A stretch of 6,994 nt of DNA, taken from NCBI GenBank assembly GCA_002501885.1, contig DAON01000086.1, forward strand, positions 1-6,994, read 5' to 3'. Shown in pieces: positions 1 through 5,600 of the stretch (positions within the stretch are counted from its first letter, which is position 1; every line of letters starts with the position of its first letter). The notes under the pieces were generated by a model. That model made no database searches and was not told the DNA's origin. It saw only the letters and a program-made list of their open reading frames with translations. Made by a program: the position numbers and the translations under genes. This DNA comes from Euryarchaeota archaeon UBA220 (lineage in GTDB: Archaea > Thermoplasmatota > Poseidoniia > Poseidoniales > Thalassarchaeaceae).

Positions 1-6
1 CAGTCT

Positions 7-12
7 AGAGGT
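7..12 (+). promoter_or_regulatory. Shine-Dalgarno-like AGAGGT upstream of zinc finger gene
   Basis: AGAGGT matches part of the archaeal anti-Shine-Dalgarno complement. It sits 15 nt before ATG 28, longer than ideal, and only 1 nt before an out-of-frame ATG at 14 that meets a stop after five codons. It may assist re-initiation at ATG 28 but cannot settle the start. Confidence 0.25.
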
Positions 13-27
13 CATGAAAACCCCAAT

Positions 28-225
28 ATGAAGCCCGGAGATTGGAATTGCCCGAAATGCAAGAATCATAATTTCGCAAAGAGAGATGTGTGTAATCGCT
101 GCGACACTAGAAAGCCGGTTGCCGGAAAGGGCTCTAGGAAAACTCCAGGAAGGCAGCGTAGACCCAATCCAAGAGATAATTGGAAGCCCCGGGGGCGAGG
201 AAGAGGCCGTGGAAATGGCCGGTGA
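28..225 (+). CDS. RanBP2-type zinc finger protein with Arg-Gly-rich tail (putative RNA-binding)
   Basis: A 65-residue very basic protein. Residues 4-30 fit the RanBP2-type zinc finger pattern W-x-C-x2-C-x3-N-x6-C-x2-C exactly: W6, C8, C11, N15, C22, C25, preceded by GD. From what is known of ZRANB2, such fingers bind single-stranded RNA (GGU). The contact positions I recall align with D5, N13, F16 (Trp in ZRANB2, Phe in FUS), K18, R19 and N23, so RNA binding is likely. Residues 31-65 are a disordered Lys/Arg/Gly/Pro linker ending in alternating Arg-Gly. The stop overlaps the downstream GTG start by 4 bp (GTGA). Start ATG 28 is uncertain: the frame is open to the left edge (QSRGHENPN before the Met), so the protein may be longer. 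A second open frame ends at TGA 29-31, which would give an ATGA overlap supporting ATG 28; an AGAGGT Shine-Dalgarno-like stretch lies at 7-12. The fold is confident; the cellular role is unknown. Confidence 0.85.
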   Translation: MKPGDWNCPKCKNHNFAKRDVCNRCDTRKPVAGKGSRKTPGRQRRPNPRDNWKPRGRGRGRGNGR

Positions 226-1319
226 ACAACCCGAGCATTCATGCATCTAATGCCGTAGCATCAGATGTGGCCGATACTCCCGAGATGGTCTGGCTAGATG
301 CCTTGGAGGCCGAAGGCAGCGGCGACAGAGTGGGTGCTCTTGAGGCTGCCAAAAGAGTAGTGGAGATGGACCCTAAACATACAGATGGATGGATGGGGGT
401 GGCTCGTTGGTCACTTCCGCCGGAAAGCAAGGGTCGTCAACAGATGCCAGATCTAGCACAAGCGGCCAAGTCCATAGCCGCTCTAAGAAAAGTCGTAGCG
501 CTTGACCCAGAACCATTTGACCCGTGGAAGTTGGGTGGTGTTCTGTTAGTAGATCATCTGGGAATGATGGAACAAGGTTTGGATTGGTGGCAACAGAGAC
601 GAGAGTTTGCACCTTACGAAGTAGCTCCGATTATCGAACAGATTGGCATACTAGTCAGAATGGGGCTATACGACGAGTGTGCTAATTTGCTTGAGCAATT
701 GTACAGCGAAGGGATGGAAGCGACTACAAGTGACCAGTTGACGCAAATGGAGGCTGTGAACAAAATGGTTTCTAGGGCAGCTAAAATGGAAGAAGATGAG
801 ATTTTCAAGCCCCAGAACCCCAAGCACCCTCGCTGGAGAATAATTGAGAACATGAAGAAGCGTAAGCCAATTTCTCCGACTTTCTTTCTGATTACTTTCG
901 TCGCCCCAATTGTATTCATTCTAGGCACATTTGCGATGACTCTGCTTGGAGGTACGACTTGGGGATTCCTTGTCGTATTCGTGTTCATTCTAGCATGTTT
1001 CATGGTCATCACCAGACTAGCCTCTGGTATGTTGCACAGAATGAATCGGCACGCTTTAGATTTGGATCGAGCAATAGATTACGAAACTACATCTGGAAAA
1101 ATCTGCATCCCAGAGGAAATAAGGTACAGCAAGTTGTACAATGCAATGGTTGCAAACAGAGTCCCCGCATTGAATGAGAGGTTGGAATTAATTGTCGAAG
1201 GAGGGGATAAAATGCCTATTCGATGGAAGCCCGAACTTCCTGAATTCAAAGAACTGAATACAGTCGAAGATTCTGAAGAATGGTGGTCGGACTCTGAGAT
1301 GGAACCTCTGGACGATTAG
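222..1319 (+). CDS. TPR-like protein with two-helix membrane hairpin, function unknown
   Basis: A 365-residue protein if started at GTG 222, which overlaps the upstream TGA as GTGA. ATG 285 (344 residues) is the main alternative; a TTG at 180 is open but would run through the zinc finger gene. Residues about 24-63, 79-109 and 120-164 look like degenerate TPR helical hairpins: small residues in alternation, and the ends VEMDPKHTDGW and VALDPEPFDPW are typical of the TPR repeat boundary. A charged linker ending in KKRKP leads to two hydrophobic helices at about 218-242 and 247-265, separated by a short GGTT turn. Positive charge on both flanks predicts both termini in the cytoplasm. The C-terminal 100 residues are soluble and end in an acidic tail rich in Glu, Asp and Trp. 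I do not recognise the family. Coupling to the zinc finger gene suggests joint expression, perhaps a membrane-tethered scaffold; that is inference. Confidence 0.8.
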   Translation: MNNPSIHASNAVASDVADTPEMVWLDALEAEGSGDRVGALEAAKRVVEMDPKHTDGWMGVARWSLPPESKGRQQMPDLAQAAKSIAALRKVVALDPEPFDPWKLGGVLLVDHLGMMEQGLDWWQQRREFAPYEVAPIIEQIGILVRMGLYDECANLLEQLYSEGMEATTSDQLTQMEAVNKMVSRAAKMEEDEIFKPQNPKHPRWRIIENMKKRKPISPTFFLITFVAPIVFILGTFAMTLLGGTTWGFLVVFVFILACFMVITRLASGMLHRMNRHALDLDRAIDYETTSGKICIPEEIRYSKLYNAMVANRVPALNERLELIVEGGDKMPIRWKPELPEFKELNTVEDSEEWWSDSEMEPLDD

Positions 1320-2581
1320 GTGCCAGCGCTGAAGTCAGTAAGGTATGCCATCTGTTCAGCAGTCAGTTCATCAATCACTATACCTGCGGTCTGTAACTTG
1401 AGTGTAGCTAATTCGGCGTCTTGCTCGGGACTGATATCATAGACCAAATTCTCGTATTCTGCACCCTCTCCGGCGAGTCTGCACAGAGCTAAGAATTGGT
1501 TAGCGAATGACATGTCCATCACCTCACTAGGGTGTCCTTCTGCTGCAGCTAGGTTGACCAGTCGACCTTTTGCAAGAAGGTGAATAATACGGCCATCTTT
1601 CATCTCATAGGCCTCATTATTTTCTCTAATCTGAGTCATACCAGTGGATGAATTCTCCAAGTCAGTTATGTTAATCTCGCAGTCATAGTGTCCTGTGTTG
1701 CAAACGATTGCTCCGTCTTTCATGGAATCAAAATGCCTGCTCACTATGACATCTTTCATTCCAGTAGCAGTACAGAAGATATCCCCTAGGGTAGCAGCTT
1801 CATCCATGCGCATTACTCTGAAACCATCCATTACAGCTCTTAGGGCTGCGATTGGGTTAATCTCAGTGACAATGACATTGGCACCCATTCCTCGTGCCCT
1901 GGCTGCTAATCCCTTACCACAGTGCCCATAGCCTGCAACGACGAAATCCTTGCCTGCCAAGAGTACGCTAGTTGCCCTGATAATGCCATCAATGGTGGAT
2001 TGCCCTGTACCGTGAACATTGTCGAAATCCCACTTCGTCTCAGCATCATTAACTGCAATTACAGGATATAGTAACTCACCGGAGTCTGCCATGGCCCTCA
2101 GACGGTGAACACCAGTAGTCGTCTCCTCAGTCCCTCCGATAATTCCCTCAGCAAGTTCGGGGAATGTGCTGTGAACACGGTAGATCAGGTCAGCTCCATC
2201 ATCGAGTGTTAGAGTTGGTTTGAAGTCAAGTGTTCGATCGATGCACCTGTAGAAATCATCGGTTGACTGGCCATGCCATGCATGTACTCCGTAACCCTCT
2301 CTAGCTAACCATGCAGCGACATCATCCTGAGTCGATAATGGGTTACACCCAGACCAACTAATCTCGGCTCCTGCAGCACAGATAGTCTCAATCAAGACTG
2401 CTGTCTCTTTAGTTACATGTAGGCATCCTGCCACTCTCTGACCTTTCAGAGGGAGATCATGCTCAGCCGACTCACGCAAGGCTGCTAGGGCAGGCATCCT
2501 ACTACGAGCCCATGCGACCTTCTTCTCTCCAGAGTCGGAAAGAGAAAGATCGGCTACGGTGCTGTGCCCGGACACATCCAT
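1316..2581 (-). CDS. ahcY: Adenosylhomocysteinase (S-adenosyl-L-homocysteine hydrolase)
   Basis: A 421-residue NAD-dependent cytosolic enzyme that reversibly splits S-adenosylhomocysteine, the product of methyltransferases, into homocysteine and adenosine. Family residues are present: H55 in CLHVT, D127/D128 in LDDGADL, E152/E153 in GTEETTTGVHR, K183 and D187 in NDAETKWDFDN, the NAD-binding glycine motif GYGHCGKG (217-224), E240 in VTEINP, H298 in GHYD, and N343/H350 in the LVNLAAAEGHPS segment. GTGQST at 191-196 replaces the Cys-containing stretch of the human enzyme, and the long C-terminal KPDHYRY extension is absent, as in archaeal and Thermotoga-type forms. ATG 2581 is chosen because the family's conserved N-terminal region starts soon after it and a GGCGGT element lies 4 nt upstream; a TTG at 2611 would add ten unconserved residues. 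It lies 53 nt downstream of the surface-protein gene on the same strand and converges on the TPR gene, with overlapping stops. Confidence 0.96.
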   Translation of the reverse strand: MDVSGHSTVADLSLSDSGEKKVAWARSRMPALAALRESAEHDLPLKGQRVAGCLHVTKETAVLIETICAAGAEISWSGCNPLSTQDDVAAWLAREGYGVHAWHGQSTDDFYRCIDRTLDFKPTLTLDDGADLIYRVHSTFPELAEGIIGGTEETTTGVHRLRAMADSGELLYPVIAVNDAETKWDFDNVHGTGQSTIDGIIRATSVLLAGKDFVVAGYGHCGKGLAARARGMGANVIVTEINPIAALRAVMDGFRVMRMDEAATLGDIFCTATGMKDVIVSRHFDSMKDGAIVCNTGHYDCEINITDLENSSTGMTQIRENNEAYEMKDGRIIHLLAKGRLVNLAAAEGHPSEVMDMSFANQFLALCRLAGEGAEYENLVYDISPEQDAELATLKLQTAGIVIDELTAEQMAYLTDFSAGT

Positions 2582-2585
2582 GGCT

Positions 2586-2591
2586 ACCGCC
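2586..2591 (-). promoter_or_regulatory. Candidate ribosome binding site for ahcY
   Basis: Read on the minus strand this is GGCGGT, one mismatch from the archaeal Shine-Dalgarno core GGAGGT, placed 4 nt before ATG 2581. It favours ATG 2581 over the upstream TTG codons at 2602 and 2611. The spacing is short and the match imperfect, so this is weak support. Confidence 0.35.
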
Positions 2592-2623
2592 CAATATGTC
2601 AAGCACTTCAAGTTGCGTCTAAG

Positions 2624-2636
2624 GACCTAATAGGTC
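2624..2636. repeat. Perfect 13-nt palindrome between surface-protein gene and ahcY
   Basis: GACCTA-A-TAGGTC has 6-bp arms around a single central base. It overlaps the stop codon of the surface-protein gene (TGA read from 2637 to 2635) and lies 43 nt upstream of the ahcY ATG. The loop is too short for an RNA hairpin and no T-run follows, so it is more like a protein-binding site than a terminator. It may also be chance. No function is claimed. Confidence 0.4.
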
Positions 2637-5600
2637 AGCCGCCGCCTTTACGTTGCTGCTCATAGTAAGATGCATAGTACTGTTCAGCATAGGTCCGTGC
2701 AGTCTGCTCATCGTATCCTGAAGCAACCATCTGTTGGACATAGGCTTCAACTGGATCCATCTCCTCGACGCCGCCGAACTGCTCTACTGTATCTGTAGTG
2801 GAGTCGTCTCGGCCTCGACCGCGCAACACCATAGTGGCTACAACAACGAGAACCAAAACCAGTAAACCAGCGCCGGCGAAGATTAGCATGCCTGAGTCGT
2901 CTCCTTCCTCATCAGGGCCCTGATCGGGTAAGACCGGAACTAGAGTAATTCCAATCTCCTGTCTGAGATCATATCTGCTACCGTCTCCTTCGATAATTCT
3001 GACATGAATTGTCGCTGAAACTCCAGTTTCCTGATAGAGGTCAGAGATATCTAGAGTCATCGTGAACTGCTCTCCATCGGCCAAATTCTCAGTGTTATTG
3101 AACTTACCAATGGTCTTCTGAGTGGCCTTCTGTGTTGGAGTGTAATCTAGAACATCTTCTGATAATGCTACTTGGATTACCACATCACTATTCTCAGCGC
3201 CGGAGACTAGAGTACCAGATATTGTGACCAATGAATCCTTCTGATTGTCATTAGGACCAGGGTTGCTGAACTGTACTATCGGCTCGTCGTCACCGAAATC
3301 CTCACCGACGACGATGAAGTACATTCTGTGTTTCTCACTCTGCTTTCCTGCCTTATCATAGACAATAAGCTCAACTCTGATTTCGTTCTCTAAGTTGCCA
3401 TCAGGGCTTGCCGTTAGATTTCGGAACACATAGGTCCAATCTTCGCCACCAGCTGCTGCCGGAATCTGGAAGACATGCCCCTCTAGTGTTGGATCAGAGC
3501 TGTCCCATGGATAGTCAAAGAAGACCTTCCACTCATAGAGCTCTATGCCAGTCGTTCCCTCGGGAGCATCTGGATCGTAGCTCGCGCTTGCATCGAAAGA
3601 GATACTCAAATCTCCGGTGTCTGAAAGCCTGGCTCTGTAAATCGGCCAGTCAACTCCTGCAACTGTCTTAGTTCCGTCAAGAGTGACGTATTCACTACTG
3701 GTGGCATCTTCTACCATTACAGCGTCAGCCATCGGCCTAAACTCGTCGGCAAGCGTATCGTCTGTGACCAAACGGATGTAGGTCATCCTAGTGTGCCCAT
3801 CCTCGTCGTGCAGATATAGAGTCAGCAACCACTCTGCACCGATTCTACAGTTGGTATCAGAAGTCGAGTCGCCAACACAGAAGCTGCCCAAAGTAGGTAT
3901 GGATGGGTCGATTTGCTGAGTGTGACTGTATTCGCCAGCATCAATCACCATACCGTCCCAACCAGTGACGGAATCATTGTTTCCAGACTCAAGAGTCCAG
4001 TCTGCCACAATTCCATCTACTGTGGTCACGAAGTTGAAGTCAAGATCTGAATTGCTCTTGATGTACTTCGTAGCATATGCACCAGTAACAGTGTCAATCG
4101 ATTGTGTCTCGCCGTTGATTGTCAATTCAAAGCTCTCACCGGCGATTCCGAAGTCATTCGGGTAAGGTGTGTGGTGGTATGCCAACATATTGGATAGCAG
4201 AGGTATGGTCTCCCCTCCGAACTCCTCTGAAACACTTGGATTCTCCACATCGATAGTGGTCACAATTAGCCCGCCTGCACCTCTGTTACAAAGCGATAAC
4301 AGAGATTGAGATTCGTAGTCCGAGTCTCGTATCAGTGTGTGGAAAGTTCCAGTTGGGTCACTAATGCGGCCACCGCAGACTTGTGGTATTTGGGTGAGTT
4401 GGACTTGAGCCGTATCTAGACCTGCAAGTGCAACATGAGATCCTCCGTTGATTCCACTGAATGCGATTGGGTCGACATTGCTCAGAATCGGATGGAATTG
4501 ATCAACGATAGTGATGTTTGTGTGGAGGATTCTGTTGTCCATTGTGAAATTCACTTGGTTCCTCATGGCTATGTCCATTCCGAATGGAAGTCTGTTAGGC
4601 TGGTATTCGTTACGATATGGACCTAGGTGCATCTGAACTGTGCCGCCTCCAGTCATGTAGTCCTCAAGAGTCTCGGTCAGGCTGAGGCCGTCACTATCTC
4701 TGGTCTGGGCCAACATCTCGTAGTACTCGCCATAGTACACATTGTAGTCAGTTTGCCATGGCAACAGAACCTTGTTGTAATGCTCAACCCAGTCAGGGGT
4801 GCCATAGGTATCCCAGTTCTGCATTCGCAATTGGGTGTAGGTCATTCCCATTGCCTCGAGGTCTTTCTTGACACTCTGCAGGCGGTTCTGGTCAGTTGGG
4901 TTCGAAAGAATAGCGACATCAATATTGTCGTAGAACAGAATCTCGAAGAATCTGTCATTTCCTGACGGCTCCAGCGAACCGTCCTCTTGGGCGATTTGTG
5001 CACTGAAACTGATATTGTAGGTGTGACCGTCATACCAGGAACTGTAAGGTGATGTCCAGTTGGCCTGGCCTCTTTGGTGTGGTGCGAGATCGAAAGGACC
5101 GTTCTCGCTTGCTTCCTCGTAAACAGTTTGTCCGGTATCCAAATCAACTATCTTCATCGTCAGTGTATACTCGCCTGCGATTACTCCGTTCAATAGAGGA
5201 ACAGCAAAGTCGTGGGCTGAGGCGCCACCGGGGTTGGTCGAGTAGACGCACTCGTATGTGATATCGGACACGCATTCTAGAACATCTGGCTGTAGCAGAG
5301 TGATATCTGCGCTAGCGATGCTGAAGATAATCGAAGAGTGGTTGTTTGCAGTATTTACCTCGGACTCATTGTACCAAGCGGTCAATGGATCTGTGTTGTC
5401 AAAAATCGTGGTAACATCAATCTTGTAGATTCCGCTTTGGAAGTCGTGAGTTCCGAGAGTAACGATATCCTTCTCCGCCGCATCAAGACCAGTCACATCG
5501 ACTGTGTATGAACCATCGTCCTCGAAGGTGAATTGCTCTACTCTGATATTGTCGATTGCGAAACCGGCTAGGCCTGCATTGCCGTTGACTCCATCGTCGT

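Noticed and set aside
14..31. ATG at 14 following AGAGGT
   Set aside because: It gives only five codons before TGA; more likely the end of an upstream frame or chance.
180..221. TTG at 180 as start of the TPR-like gene
   Set aside because: It would overlap the Arg-Gly-coding end of the zinc finger gene by 46 nt, and the extra residues (MEAPGARKRPWKWP) look like an out-of-frame reading of that repeat. GTG 222 with its 4-bp overlap is more natural.
614..1012. 132-codon minus-strand open frame opposite the TPR-like gene
   Set aside because: It lies antisense to the TPR and membrane-helix coding region, has no recognisable motif and reads as the complement of a real gene.
2582..2611. TTG at 2611 as start of ahcY
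   Set aside because: It adds MKCLTYWAVA, which has no counterpart in the family; ATG 2581 gives a normal archaeal-type length and has a nearby GGCGGT.
2582..2634. Archaeal promoter (TATA/BRE) for ahcY in the 53-nt gap
   Set aside because: An AT-rich patch (ACATATT) lies only about 12-19 nt from the ATG, and no clear TATA box with BRE could be assigned.
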